Below the pieces are notes generated by a model that did not search any database, was not told where the DNA came from, and saw nothing but the letters and a program-made list of their open reading frames with translations. A program made the translations under genes and the position numbers. From Romanomermis culicivorax (lineage: Eukaryota; Nematoda; Enoplea; Mermithida; Mermithidae): 64,000 nucleotides of DNA. Position 1 is the first letter of the stretch, and every line of letters starts with the position of its first letter. Shown piece after piece: positions 46,676 to 59,223 of this stretch. The stretch spans positions 186,001 through 250,000 of the forward strand of contig CAWUHX010000332.1 in NCBI GenBank assembly GCA_963922205.1. The letters are read 5' to 3'.

Positions 46676-48396
46676 TGTAACGTACCTGCTAATGCAGTAC
46701 TGTAAATATATATAGCATACTGTATGTGATAGACATTTATTAAATAATATTTCATTTTCCTATTTTATCGTCTCAAGGGTGTCTGGAATTCACACCCAAA
46801 TATTCTTATAAATTTATATGAAGCACTTTGTTTTGATCATCGCACACCCCATTGACCCAATTAAAGACGGACATAATTATTTCCACATTGGCACCTGGCC
46901 CTCGTAATGCACATGAAGATACACATTCTGTAGGTACAATAATCCCCTCCAAAATGCGTAAACACACCTGCCCATGTTGAAAGTACAGAAATCCGGACCC
47001 AGACAGAAGATTTAGGAGGAATGCATGGAAAACTAAAAAACATAGATGGCAAAGCATACTGTAGATTAAAGGTATGTAAGCATGGAAATTAGGAGTAAAT
47101 TAAAGCAAGAGGCGTGGCGAAAGAAGAATACAGTAGGCAGAAACAGGTAAGCAAAGCTGCGATTGGTTAGGCGAGCCGACGGAAGCGGACCTCCCACGAC
47201 GCAAGGGCGTGGACCAAAGAATCGGTATAAAAGACAGGAGAACCCGAAAAAGAGAGATTTTTATTGAGATTTTTATTAGTGTTTTCGTTTTATGCAAATC
47301 CCATTTGGAAGCTTGAGACCGTTTTTATTTTGTGCATTGACGCTAAAGAAAGCCGTCAGCGAGTTGTTTATTCCTGTATCATTGTCAATTAGCGTTTTAT
47401 TCTCGTATTGTTTATTGTCTGCCACCCCCTGGACGACTCCTTGACTCAAGTAAAATTACAGAGTAGAAAACGGGCGTTACATATTTTCAAGATACGTAAC
47501 AATCAGTTTTGAGAAGTACTTTACTTTATCCAAATACGGATGGTGGTTACAATAGGCGGCAGGGGATACAGTAGGTGTGATAAGAATAGGGGCGATATGA
47601 AGGACAATCGACGACTGCTTTGGGTCATGGACAACAATGAAGGGAGCAAGGCAGTCTCAGCTTGCAAATAATTAAGGGACTCCGTTTAACTGCTTTTGTA
47701 AAAAACGCGGCGCTTGCAAATAAGACGGAAGATCGTGGAAAAACTGGAATTGAGAATTACAATTAATAAAATCACACTCTGCTTCTTTTTGAATACGACG
47801 TTTTTGGCCACTCCCTGGGCGTCGCCGGAGGTCTTGCTTCTGTCCATCTTCTTCTGTTAATCGCCTCTTCCTGCTTTACTATTCTTGCTAACTTAGTCAC
47901 GCCCTTCAATGCTTTTCTAGTACTGCATGCTTTTCGTGTCTTGCTTGCTTCATACGGTGGGCTTAGCCACATCTCTGTGCTTCTGTGCATGCTTCTGTAT
48001 CTGTTTCCTCTGTGTACACATGTTTTGTGGGACCGTCGCTACCATTGCACTTGAGTCTATTGTCTGGCGGGGCTTCTACTTTTTACTGTGTGCAGGTGTT
48101 GTTTATGATTTCTATGAGGAATTTTGGTAGCCGTGGAATTTGTAGTTTAGTGTAGGTTCTAGGCGACCAGCTGCCGTTTGTGCAAATTAATTGGGGCGTC
48201 TTAATTGGGTCGATAGCAGCTACTGGGGTGTGGAAAGATCAAAATGAAGTACTTCACGTAATTTTACAGGAATGTTTGGGTGTGAATCCTAGACACCCTT
48301 GAGACAATGAATTATGAAAATGAAATAATATTTAATAATGACTATCACATACAGTATGCTATATATTTACAGTACTGCGTTAGCAGGTACGTTACA
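46676..48396. mobile_element. 1.72-kb segment bounded by inverted repeats of about 130 bp
   Basis: Left TGTAACGTACCTGCTAATGC to CACACCCAAATATTC (46676-46806) matches the reverse complement of about 48255-48396 with few mismatches. Internal landmarks include GGTATAAAAG at about 47224, GC-richer patches at 47100-47230 and 47800-48060, and short frames only. No transposase was recognised. Flanks (CACTC / ATCGC) show no target duplication. It could be a foldback or terminal-inverted-repeat DNA element, or an inverted duplication around an LTR-like insertion. Confidence 0.65.
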
Positions 48397-48399
48397 ATC

Positions 48400-48960
48400 G
48401 CCAATCTAATTCCTGGTGACATAGTTATTTGGATAAAGAGCTTCAAAAGTTCAGTTGATAAGAGACCTTTGATGAATCCAAATTATATACTTCACATATA
48501 ATATGATTAGAAAAATTTTTATAACTGAAAATACCTTACATATGATATTGAACAGAATTTTTTGATCATTATACATAACCTATGTAATTTTCCTATTATC
48601 AAATATATTTTATATCCTTTTTTTGTTACCCTATTTAATGTGTTGAAACTAGCCTATTATCTACAAGATTCTAAACGACTTTTTCCTTATTATATATAAG
48701 TTTTTTATTGTATATAAGGGTTTGAATAATCTAAATGTCTTTATTGTGCCCCTTTTGTTTGGATTTGCAATATCTCAATTGATCAATACCCTTATTTCTG
48801 TAATCATCTTGTTTTGTATGTTGTATGAAAATCATTTGTCACATATACAGTTGTAATACAAAATTCTGAATTGTACGTATAAGTTAAAACTCAGATTTTT
48901 ATATAAATCACTAAAACTGAAATATCCTAAGGAGTTTTTTAAATTTGAATTTTCGGTTAT
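48400..48960. other. AT-rich sequence without recognised features
   Basis: No splice-compatible exon, RNA or repeat family could be supported here. Confidence 0.4.
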
Positions 48961-49779
48961 CGTCAGAGGGTCAATTCCTCTGACCTTTGGTCCTCTATTC
49001 TTTATATTTTTATTTTCTAAAGTTTCTTTGTTGTTAAAGAGGGTCCAATTTTTATTAAGTAAACAAACCGATAAAACGGTTTGTGTCACACATTTTTGGC
49101 CCTAAAACAAACAAATGGGTAGCGCGAAAGTTTTGCATAATACATGCAAGTTGATGTTAGGCACGCCGCCGTGCATTTTTGCATTATTGCAAGATTTATT
49201 CTTTTTATTGAAACGTCTATTTTACGCTCTTATTCGTCGTGTCTTGTGGACCGGACGTTTCGACTCGCGTGGTGACTAGGAAAGGCGTGGGCGCTCTTGC
49301 CGACTCCGATTATTTCGTATTATTGTTTGTCCGTCGTGTGTGGGTTAGGTTTGAGAACCAGCGCGGCCTAAGGATTTATGTCACCCGTTTGGATCAGGAG
49401 GTTCAGTGAGTGATTGTACAGTGACAGTTAGGTCTGTCTGATCTTTTGAGGAGTTTCAGCTTAGGCCGCGTGTTGAGATATCCTGAAGTCCCTGTGGCTT
49501 TGTGCACAGGGACGAAGAAAAGGATCTGCAAGGCAGGGAGAACTTAGGCAGCTGTGTTCACGTGTTTGACAACTTGCATACTTGTTTTCTATTTACTCCC
49601 ACTGTTGTATTTCACTGCACTTTTCGTTTTGCTCATAATAAACATATTCGTATATCCAGTCTCAGCTAGGTGCAGTAGGATCCTAGTTAGTACCGGGTTA
49701 GCGTCAGGGGCCGTACCAGATTGGATCTCCCAAGAACCGCAGCTAGGTAGCCGAGGGCATACGAGCACCCAATACAACA
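48961..49779 (+). mobile_element. Solo LTR, family A (Ty3/gypsy), with TTAT target duplication
   Basis: 819 bp from CGTCAGAGGGTCAATTCC to AATACAACA, flanked by TTAT on both sides (48957-48960 and 49780-49783). It aligns with the 5' LTR of the gypsy element at 59224-60055 through GTTTGTGTCAC, GTTTTGCATA, GTACCGGGTTAGCGTCAGGG and GGATCTCCCAAGAACCGCAG. No internal region, so it is a solo LTR left by recombination. Confidence 0.88.
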
Positions 49780-49906
49780 TTATTTTTGTAGACTCAATAT
49801 TCTATTTTTCAGGTTCATCAGAATACTAATCATATCTTTCATCAATAACAAAAGCCACACTATACCTAACATGCTTACGTCCTACTCCAATAAGTAGCTT
49901 AAAAGT

Positions 49907-50152
49907 GTGGACAGAACAGTAACTTTGAACCTCACCTATAACATACTCAGAACAATCAACAATCTATGTGAATTTTCTGTACAAGACTGCAACTGTTGGT
50001 GTGATATTAGTCTTATGGAACGATTAACATACCAGACATTGATCTTCTCGACTTTTCATGTTCTTCATACATTAGACTTCGAAAATGCAACATTTGAAAA
50101 TGTTCCGTATAATGCATTGCGCACAGAGCATGATGAACAATTTTCCACCTAA
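49907..50152 (+). other. Orphan 81-codon open frame
   Basis: An open frame with a Cys-rich patch (CNCWC) and no recognised domain. It starts about 130 bp after the solo LTR and could be a terminal exon. The evidence is only its length and less AT-rich composition than 50160-52400, where I see no genes. Confidence 0.2.
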
Positions 50153-50744
50153 AATAATTCCTTGCAAAATCTAAATTCTAAATTTATTTTTAATTTGATT
50201 AAATCAAATAAATGAATTTTTTTAACAATTCAATATGGAGAAATGAAAAAACAATAAAATTTAAATCAAATTAAATAGATAAATTTAAAGAATGTAAATT
50301 AACTTTTAAAATACTATTTTTTTGGAGATAGTTCCTTAATAGCAAATGGCTATTTATCAAATAACAAATTTTCACATTCTTTCATTTCCTGACCATTCAA
50401 AATTATTTCAATTTTCTCCCAACATGATGCCCAATAATTTTCAAAATATTTTTTGTGAATGGTAAAGCATTTTTTGGACAAATACTTTTAATTTGTGCAA
50501 ATTGCACTCCAATGTCCTAAACTTGCACTCCACTGCCCCAAAATGGTGAAGCAAATTTGGATATAAGAATTTATATTCCAACTTGATGCTCAAATCCAAA
50601 AAATGACACAAAAACTAAACCTACATGCAGTTGCTTCACAAGACCTGTTTAAATTTCGGATTGATTGCTGTAGTCATGGAGTTTGGTTTTTGGATCATAT
50701 AATCGACTATACATTACAAACATGGCCCTTACAAAAAAACTTGC

Positions 50745-50850
50745 CCTTTGTAAAAAAATCACTGATTTTTGCCAAAAATTGCCATTTTTGCCAAAAATTG
50801 TCATTTTTGCCAGAAATTGCCATTTTTGTGACAATTTTCGTCCAGAAAAG
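50745..50850. repeat. Short tandem repeat of TTTTTGCCAAAAATTG
   Basis: Six or so 17-18-bp units (TTTTTGCCA-AAAATTGCCA), imperfectly palindromic. Confidence 0.75.
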
Positions 50851-51379
50851 AATGATTTTTATTGAAAAATTGTTGTTTTTTTCAATGTAAAAATTAAGAA
50901 AATTCACTGGAATTTAGACCTGCTGAGTTAATGTTATAAAAATATATGAAAGCTGCAGTTGTTTTCACTTAATTTCTATTCCATAAATTGATTAAATGAC
51001 GAATTGTAAGGACCCAAAAGAATCATTTTTAGGTTATCATTTCCATCTTCTTGGCTCGACATTTCTCTTGTGGCACCTTGAATTTTCCCTCCATTTGCAG
51101 TGGCATCCTAAATAATATTGGCATTTACTCTACATCCCAGAAATTTAGAAAGCAGGTGCAAAAAAGTTATTGGCCTAAAAACTGTTAATCTCCGTGTTTT
51201 GCCAGGCATACAATAATGTTCCGGAAAGAATTTGTATCAAAAATATTCATAAAAAACTATTTGAAAAAGAAATAATAATCAAAAGGATATATAAATAAGT
51301 AATAGAAATAAATGGAATATAATAAAAAATAATATCATATAAAATAAAATGATATATGATGCATATGTTACAGTATGAT

Positions 51380-51730
51380 CACAATACATGACCTGCAAGT
51401 ACAAATGACGCACTCACTATGATCACGTGATACGATGTGCAGATACATTTCATGTGCGGCATAGCGCTGGAAACTTCTAGAACCTTCCACAATATTCTAT
51501 AAAATTCTTTTACATTCTACAGTGTTATTGAGCAAAAGTTTTGCGTATTCATTCATATATCAAGTGTACTATTCAGCATATTGATATTGCACGTTGTGTT
51601 AATTAGCCTTATTAAACTAAGCTATTTACCGGCTAGTATTCCAATTTGATATTTACCAATTATCCCCAGGCTAATCTATTTTCAACTTAGACCAGTCATC
51701 ATTCAATATACAACAATATAAAATAGTATA
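51380..51730. repeat. Dispersed repeat related to 34540-34810, inverted
   Basis: GATCACGTGATACGATGTGC, TCTAGAACCTTCCACAATATTC, TTAGCCTTATTAAACTAAGCTATTTA and CCAATTATCC match the reverse complement of 34547-34700 in inverted order. Same family as 9690-9880 and 10700-10830. Confidence 0.65.
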
Positions 51731-52991
51731 ATAACATATAACATAAAATTACAATACAATAACATATAAAATAATAAATCATAACATCAAACAATAAAAA
51801 TCAAAATTAAAAAAAAAAATTTTTGTATATCACAATGACTAGAATGAGCTGCAAAACTAATCATTAGAATAGAAAAAAAATTAATAAATATAATAAATAT
51901 ATTAATAAATATAAAATATTAGTAAAATCAGCTCAATGTAGCTTCATTATCTTGTTTTTTCAGTTAACGTAATTTAGCGTGCTTCATTACACCAGATAAA
52001 ATTCCGCAAACATTCAGCTTAACTGACTCTTTTTAGGTTGCAGAAGTGGCAATAGATGTCCAGGGAAGAGTCGAATGCAAAGATTCAGACCCCAATTAAA
52101 CAAGAATAGCCCTGAAGTTATGTCAAATTCAACTTGATTCATGTATGTTGTCATCTTTCCAAAGAAGTTCACGCTATATATTCTTTCCAATGATGGAGTT
52201 CTATATTACTGTAGTTTTGTTCAGACAGATTATAGCTACTACAATACTCTCTGAATATCTTACAGTAAACTGGGTATACTCACATTGTAGACATTTGATT
52301 TGCCACTACCATTGATGGACCGCTAGTTGTTCCATTGCTAGCTTGAATGATATATATTTCACAAGACGTGATACCTACATTCACATGAACTTACAGTAGC
52401 CATTCTCATACTTGTAATATAATAAATTCACATTAAATCTGGACTCGTTGCTTCATCTTAAGCTGTTAATTAGATTAAAATCTGTACTGCATTTCCAAAT
52501 TTTTACTGCAATATGTCTTGAATCAAAGAGACTCAACATTCAATCAAGAGGTCATGACTATTTACTTCACATTTTGCAAGCAATTGCTCTAGCAATTGTG
52601 AGACAATTTCCATTTTATTCAAAACATAACCATGAACTTGAGCTTTCAAACCAATTCCTGGCTGTTAAGGCTCTCCAAATCGTGGCGCGAATGATCTCCA
52701 GAAAGTGATGGAATGACAACTGCTGTAAAATAAAATTTTACTTGAGGCAATGTACCCCTGGCAAAAATACATTTGCTTAAAAAAAATCTGCATCATAAAA
52801 AATATTTGATAAATTCAGGCAATCGCATAATTTTAATTTCAAATTTTATTTTTCAAACATCATAATTCGCATTATAGTTCTCAAAAATCACAATTCATCA
52901 TCGATTATTCATTCCACACCTTTTCGCTTTGCTGCACTTAAAAAAAGTATTTAATTTTACAATTAATATATAAAATGTTTCACTATATACA

Positions 52992-55900
52992 CTAACCTCT
53001 CATCATTATTCCAAGTGCTTTCAAATTGAGTGTTGTGTTTCTCAATTCAGTTTTGGAGATGAAGAAACATCTTTTGATACCGGAAACAAGGATGCACGGT
53101 CTATTTTCATTCCACATGGAGCAATCGATTGCACACTTGTAATGGTCACTTTGCTTTGTAGACCCAATTACATCCTGGATGTCATGTTCCGAATAGTCAG
53201 TTCTGTAAATTTTGTCATAAATCTTTTCGTCGAACCAAAGTCTGGTATAGTCAGCATCATTCCATTGTGGCAGAATCAATTGACGATTATATCCTTCCGG
53301 CAAACTGGAATAATAGTTATTCACCAAATGTTCTGTATCTTCATCATTTGTAGAATATGCAGCATTGGGAGAATAGGGAGACAAATGATTCAACCATATA
53401 GACAGCCCGTCAATTTTTCGGAAGGCCTGCTCAATCCAATTTGATCGATAAAAAAAGACCACGCTGGTAAAATGTACAGTTCGGATCTGAAAACGAACTA
53501 GAAGTCATATAGCATGGGGAATCATTTAGCTTACCTCTGTGAAATTGATTTTATGTGGTCCAAAGTTTGTCACTTTTTCCTTTATCCATGCAGAGGATGT
53601 GATTCCTTGCAGAAAGATGCGCCCATCTTTCCAGCATGTCATTGGACTGCCGGAGTCACCCTAAACAAGGAAACCCTTGGGTGATAATATACAACTTTAA
53701 TATTAAAATTATTATTATACTCTTGATTTAATGATTAATAATAATGCAATAATGACTTTGTCTGCATGTTTTTTTCATTTATCTAAATTTGTTGGAAAAA
53801 AATCACTTTTCAATTGAAAAAATAGTTTCTGCATTCCTTTAAACTGGATGCGGGCAGCACCCAAAAAATCGTTTACAAGGTCTTCACTAGGTAATAGAAA
53901 ATATTTTATTCACACATGATAGGTGAGTCCTCCAAGGATTTTAACTGAACTGTCAAGCCCAGCTGGAACATTAAAAACCCTTCATGTTGCTCATACAATA
54001 AAACCTACTGCAAACATAAATCTAAAAATTTTATGCAACCTGCAAATTTTGCTCAATGGTTAAAACTTAGTTTTTTCAGTTAAAATATAATTCAACATAT
54101 GGAGTTCAGTCTAATGAAAACTGCATTTCAGAAATTGAAAAAGGCTGACGCAAGAAACTCAAAAAAATATGTGACTTACTGGTACAGTAGTTTCATTCCA
54201 GCTCTTCACTTCCACTTCGTATATCCTCTGAACATCCCATATATAGTCATGTAAATCTAGAACACTGAGAACTGTGTTTGGATCCTCATGATCTGCAAAA
54301 AATGGTATTAGTGAACAGAATGTCCATCACAGACCTTTTTTCCAGCATACCAGGAATCCCTTCATATCTACCCCATCCAGTGATTGAGCAATTGGTCATT
54401 TCATACACTGAAAAATTGGACAATGGGATTGGTTTGACTGCTGCTCTGAAGCTGACCGGCCTTTCTAGCTTCACCATAGCTATATCATTGAGTATATAAA
54501 ACCTATCAACAGTGTACTCCGGATGTACCAGAATATTCAAAAACTTGACTTCTTCTTGTGTGTCTTCATATCCAGTTGAGTTATGCTTGCCGAATATAGC
54601 ACTGAATCTTCTATAATCAGCTGAGAACAGGGTATCCTTTCTGGATGAAAAAAAATTGTTTAATTCATGATGGAGCATCAACAATGGGTAAGATATGATA
54701 TAATGCACAGTCAAATATGAGCTATGTGTGCAGCGGTCGAAAAATTTTGATATCTTTTTTAACTTTTTACCTAAATTTACTTGCCATGAGTGAAGCTTGG
54801 TGTGGCCACACAAGAGAGATCTCAAAATTAAGACCTGAACCCCTAAGCAGTGATTAGAAATCAGTAATTGACCATAAATTTTTTTCTTTTCGAATTTTTT
54901 TCTTCGACATTTCTTATTCTATTGTTTTAATTTTTTCATTCATTTTAATTTCTCCAAATTTTAGAGTTCAATATTTTTCGAGTTTTCCTCATTTTTCAAT
55001 TACTTTAACCACAAAATACGCATTGACCCTGTTGGAACAAAAACTAATTATTTCCAACATGATTTAACACTCCACTTTGCTGAAAATCTGAAGCATTTTT
55101 CCAATCTTCCATGCTCAATTTTATGACCATAGGATTTCTAAAAAAAATTGTATTCATGTCACCCCTAAACTTCTTGGCACCATAGCAAGATCATGCTAGT
55201 GTTTTTACTGATAAGAATGTTGGGCAGAGGTAAAGCTCAATTCAATGTCTATTGTTAGGAGCAGTTTCCAGATACTTTTTGATTTGGGGACATACACTCT
55301 TCATCCCATAACGGGTCAGCACATGGGTCCTATTTCTCCAAAGCTCACTCTTTTCCATATTGAACAAAGCAATGTGCAGCTGTCAACAATATATCAGAAG
55401 ATCCTTCTGTCATTTCTACTTGATCATTGGGTGGACGGTTGACCAATGCTGCTCCACAATGGTATTCCCCATCATGTTTCAACATGACCATCCATGGCAC
55501 GGAATTCGCAGTGGCATATTTGTTACTGATAACACGTTTGGAACGATGACTGTTGAATGCACACTAAATTAAGTTTGGATATAGATGACATTGTGAAGCA
55601 GCCATAAAGATAGTGTTGAGTCGCTTATACGAAAATATTGAATCTAGATCATGATTTCAAAAATATACTCCAAGACATGGATTTGGATCAGCATCCTTGG
55701 TCACAGCTTCCCATGTATCCAGGTCCTATCAGGATTTGTATTATGGGCATCGATCGAAGGGAACCTGAAGACTGCATAATTTCTGCCTTTTCTGCTTGAT
55801 AAAATATATAAATAATTTTTCTGAGAATTTCGTTCCAGAAAAAAACTATGAGTATAGTCTTGAGACTATAATCCAAAGACCATAGCTGAACTTTTGTGAA

Positions 55901-56147
55901 TGCTAAACTTGGGGTGTTTGAAACTTTAGACGTTTTTTGTCATTTTTTTTCGACTGTAAAATGGTAAAATAGCAAATCAAAAATTCTGGTCTACTAAACT
56001 ATATGGATGGAGTTTTCTTATTTAGAAATATTTTTGAGCAATTCCATGTTAGAAATGTTGCAACAATGCAACTATATAACTCACCGTCCTTCTGCAACCA
56101 GCATGTAGAAATACCACGATTGTAAATAAGTTTATGAATAAGTTCAT
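52992..56147 (-). CDS. Secreted S1 (trypsin-fold) serine protease with C-terminal extension
   Basis: Six minus-strand exons: 56085-56147, 55349-55563, 54351-54640, 54180-54292, 53535-53660 and 52992-53486, totalling 1302 nt (433 aa). All junctions are GT/AG and in phase. Signal peptide MNLFINLFTIVVFLHAGC. Activation site SKR|VISN at R31/V32. Triad: H85 in LLTAAHC, D145 in LNDIAMVKL, S230 in GDSGSP. ITGWGRYEG is the usual GWG segment. Oddities: the residue six before the Ser is Thr, not the Asp of trypsins. The Cys normally just before GDSG is missing. About 137 residues after the trypsin C-terminal helix (from about 297) form an extension with several Cys that I do not recognise. The residues needed for catalysis are present. 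Substrate preference is unlikely to be tryptic (inference). Confidence 0.85.
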
Positions 56148-56394
56148 TGATATATACTGTTTGATTATCTGAAAAAAGAAATATATGTCACAGAATTGAA
56201 GCAGTCCAAATACGCTTCACTTTAATTATCTAAACTATCACGCTAGAAAATTTTTCTTTCCTCAGCTGTTTTTTGAACAACAAAGGAAATATGGCTATTC
56301 TATCCTCATATTTGAGTATAGATGCCCAGCTACAAAAGTAATTCACTTCATAAATTGCCTTTTTATTCAAGAATCAGATTTTGCATTTGTTAAA

Positions 56395-56768
56395 GGGCTT
56401 CCTGGGTGGCACCGTCGCTGTCCCACCATTGGCCAATGTCAGGGTAGGTGTAACCATCCCGAATAAGGCTCAACAAAAATGGCCGGGTTCGGAACCCGTG
56501 GATTGGCTAAAACATTAATCCTAGTGGGGGGAATTTTGTATGTTACCAAACAACATCCCTCCCCCCTTGGAGCAACAGGGGGGCCCCTGGTACGGTCACC
56601 AGTGTTTAAGGGCTTCCTGGGTGGCACCGTCGCTGTCCCACCATTGGCCAATGTCTGCGTAGGTGTAACCATCCCGACCAGGGCTCAACAAAAATGGCTG
56701 GGTTTGGAACCCGTGGATTGGCTGAAACATTAATCCTACGGGTGGAATGTTGTATGTTACCATACAAC
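56395..56768 (+). repeat. Two tandem copies of the dispersed SINE-like repeat
   Basis: Copy 1 at about 56395-56600 and copy 2 at about 56605-56768 share GGGCTTCCTGGGTGGCACCG, CCACCATTGGCCAATGTC, GTGTAACCATCCCGA, AAAAATGGC(C/T)GGGTT and GGAACCCGTGGATTGGCT. CATTGGCCAATG is a perfect palindrome. GGGTTCGGAACCCG resembles a B box but is more palindromic than one. 56769-57640 holds nothing I can support. Confidence 0.8.
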
Positions 56769-57952
56769 ACATTATAACAAGTAATCCTTCACAATACAGT
56801 TTATTTCACGACATCAAGAAGCACATTTCTAGCAAGATGAAAAATCAGTCATGATGCTATAAAATGAATAATCATACAAAATGGGCACAAAAAGTTGGTT
56901 TGGTCTGGAATTTTAAGGCCTTTTCGTATGTTCATTTTCTGACATATGTTCTTTAGATGACATTTTTAAAGTGAAAAAAGTCAAAGCTGTAGCAGAATCT
57001 GATTTAAAAAAACAAAGGATCCTACAACTTTTTGGACATAATTCAGTGGTATAAAAGGTCATCAACGGTCTCGCACATCTCGCTGATCTTTTTTATTCAT
57101 TTTTGGGAAAGTACCTTTAATAGTAAATCAGTGCACAATGCTTGAATGCTTTAAATCTGTTAAGGCTACATTGACAGGAATGCAATATTTACCTCCTCTC
57201 GAAAGACAAAGTACTCAAAAGTTTTTGTTTCGGCACAGAATTCAAGAAGATTAAACTTCAACAGTAATTCGAGCCATCCGTTATCAAGACAATCACATGA
57301 GCTGACAATTGACAAAACCTGAAGGCCAATATTTAACCACCATAAAAGAAGGTTTAGTGATAGCTTTTCAGATGTCCCAACACTACCTCTTTGTGTAAAA
57401 GGTGATTGTTCACATGGAACATAGGTCAATCTTGAATATGTTGGGGTTGTGTTTCAGGATCAGAGATATTTGTGAAAATTTGGACTGGGACCTATAGCCT
57501 ATATACTAACTGATAGGTAACTGAAAGTAAAACAAAACCTGAAACTACTCAACAATTTTTGAAGAAACTGATCCAGACCAAATATTCTTAGAGTTTTGGC
57601 TAAGGACCAGGACTGAGATCCCATATTTAGAAAAAATGTTACCCAGTATGTTTCTACTGAATATGTTCCCCCAGGTGGCACACTCTTCCAGATAACACAC
57701 TGGGCAGTTTTGATGCCTTTGGAATCTGTGCTCCAGCCTTCAGACTACCAAGATATTGGCGCAGGAAAGTAACAAGTTCCAGAGAAAAATCAGAGAGACA
57801 ATCGAAATGCAAACAGCAGACCCTAGTAATAGAGGCATCAAAAGCATAGGAATCTGTCATATATGGAGCAGAACTTTCACCAAATGTAGTACAAGCTGGG
57901 AAAACCACCATTCTACCCTCCAGGATATATAGAAAATCTAGCCATTTGAAAA

Positions 57953-58012
57953 ATGGCCTAGTGGATAGCGCTATTGACTCATAAACTCAAAGCTCACAGT
58001 TCAAACCCCAAT
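57953..58012 (+). repeat. tRNA-like block in Penelope-like element copy 3
   Basis: GGCCTAGTGGATAGCGCTATTGACTC is A-box-like and CAGTTCAAACCCC is B-box-like, about 50 bp apart. The same block is present in copies 1 (22325-22384, minus) and 2 (40570-40622, minus), always between the endonuclease frame and the hammerhead-like motif. Confidence 0.55.
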
Positions 58013-58040
58013 TCAGATGAAATTTGGTAAAACTTGTAAA

Positions 58041-58084
58041 ACGCCTGAGGAAGGTAGTAGGAATACTGCTGAAACGTCACTTAT
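58041..58084 (+). ncRNA. Hammerhead-ribozyme-like motif, PLE copy 3
   Basis: CTGAGGA, stem II GGTAGT / ACTGCT with loop AGGAAT, GAAAC, GTC. Stem II keeps its pairing through a G-T change. Stem I is weak because A follows the cleavage triplet where G is expected. Confidence 0.6.
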
Positions 58085-58235
58085 CCTAATTTTACATACA
58101 TTGCATTGTTGTGTTATATTGTGTGTTATAATAAAGCATTTCACCATTTTTATGTCGTTGTACAGTCCAAAAAGCAGACAGCAAAAATGAGCTGTTACAA
58201 TCAGCCACAACAAACATTCAGACAATTGCTCCAGG

Positions 58236-59223
58236 AACGAAAATAGTTTATCCAAAACTTTCAGGCTGGGCAGCCTTTGGTGATGATTGAGATCAAATTG
58301 TCAACTCTGCCACATTGCCAAATTTAAAGACTCCCAGGCCATTCACTCAAGAACAACTCCTCAAAGCTCACGAGTGCAATTCAACTGCAGGAAGCACCCA
58401 CCAGAAAATTGATGAAGAGCTTCGGAAGGTTTTTACTCCTCCTTCTATGTTATGTACAAGTAAAAGTTCAAAGATAAACTTGATCAGCTGATTTTTCCTC
58501 AATCATTGAATTTAACATCATTTTCACAGTGCCAACTAATCTTGAGTGGTGGAAGTATAAAAAAATCACTCCTGGTCTAAGATAAAGCCATTTTGGGTCA
58601 CCAGCATCATACTAACACAGACATTAGCCAGTATGGGAATTCGCCCCTGTCATCCATGAACTTTTTCTATAATCACTAACGACAAGTATGGAATACTAAT
58701 AGTGTATATGCACATATCAAATCAGCTACAGAGAACACCATTCGTTCATAGATCATAACATTCCACTGAAAATATGAGAGAGCAATGATAGAAAGAGAAA
58801 ATGAAAAAGCACAGATTCTAGTCAAGCACAATTTTTGTTGACATTGCTCTCAATATGAACATTTTGCACAAAGGGTAGGCATGGCAAAGCTAACAAAATT
58901 GAAATGCTGTAATTCTTTATGCAGCAGGCCTATGACTGACTTTTGAAACTTAAATCAGAGTATATAGTTTCTGCAACCTGGAAAAAATTTTGCTCATTTG
59001 AATCATTTTTCGAAACTTTCATAAAAAATACTTATTCTGGCTCCACAAGTTAATTTAGAGTATTCTTGTTTAGTCAGTGTGAAAAAATTTTTGAGTAGTT
59101 TTCTTGGAATATGAGCTGGCATATTCAAATACTCAAAAAACACATTATCAATTGCCTATAAGTAAGTTTAATTTTTTAACATGATTTAATGTAAATGCGG
59201 TAATTTTGGTTCATAGGCCTTTT
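58236..59223. other. AT-rich sequence without recognised features
   Basis: No exon, RNA or repeat family could be supported. It ends at the first base of the gypsy 5' LTR. Confidence 0.4.

Larger units (their letters stand above)
57640..58235 (+). mobile_element. Penelope-like element 3' fragment, copy 3
   Basis: Plus strand. Decayed end of the GIY-YIG region (CACCAAGATATTGG-like, GAGAAAAATCAGAGAGACAAT, GGCATCAAAAGCATAG, GTCATATATGGA), then TATATAGAAAATCTAGCCA, a tRNA-like block (57953-58012), the hammerhead-like motif (58041-58084) and a tail with TTATAATAAAGCATTTCACC and AAAAGCAGACAGCAAAAATGAG. Same order as copies 1 and 2. Confidence 0.75.

Noticed and set aside
57166..57429. 87-codon minus frame with Cys pair as an exon upstream of the S1 protease
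   Set aside because: The S1 gene already has a signal-peptide exon at 56085-56147 in correct phase, and this frame shows no recognised domain.
57654..57911. 85-codon minus-strand frame
   Set aside because: Antisense shadow of the decayed Penelope-like copy 3 on the plus strand.
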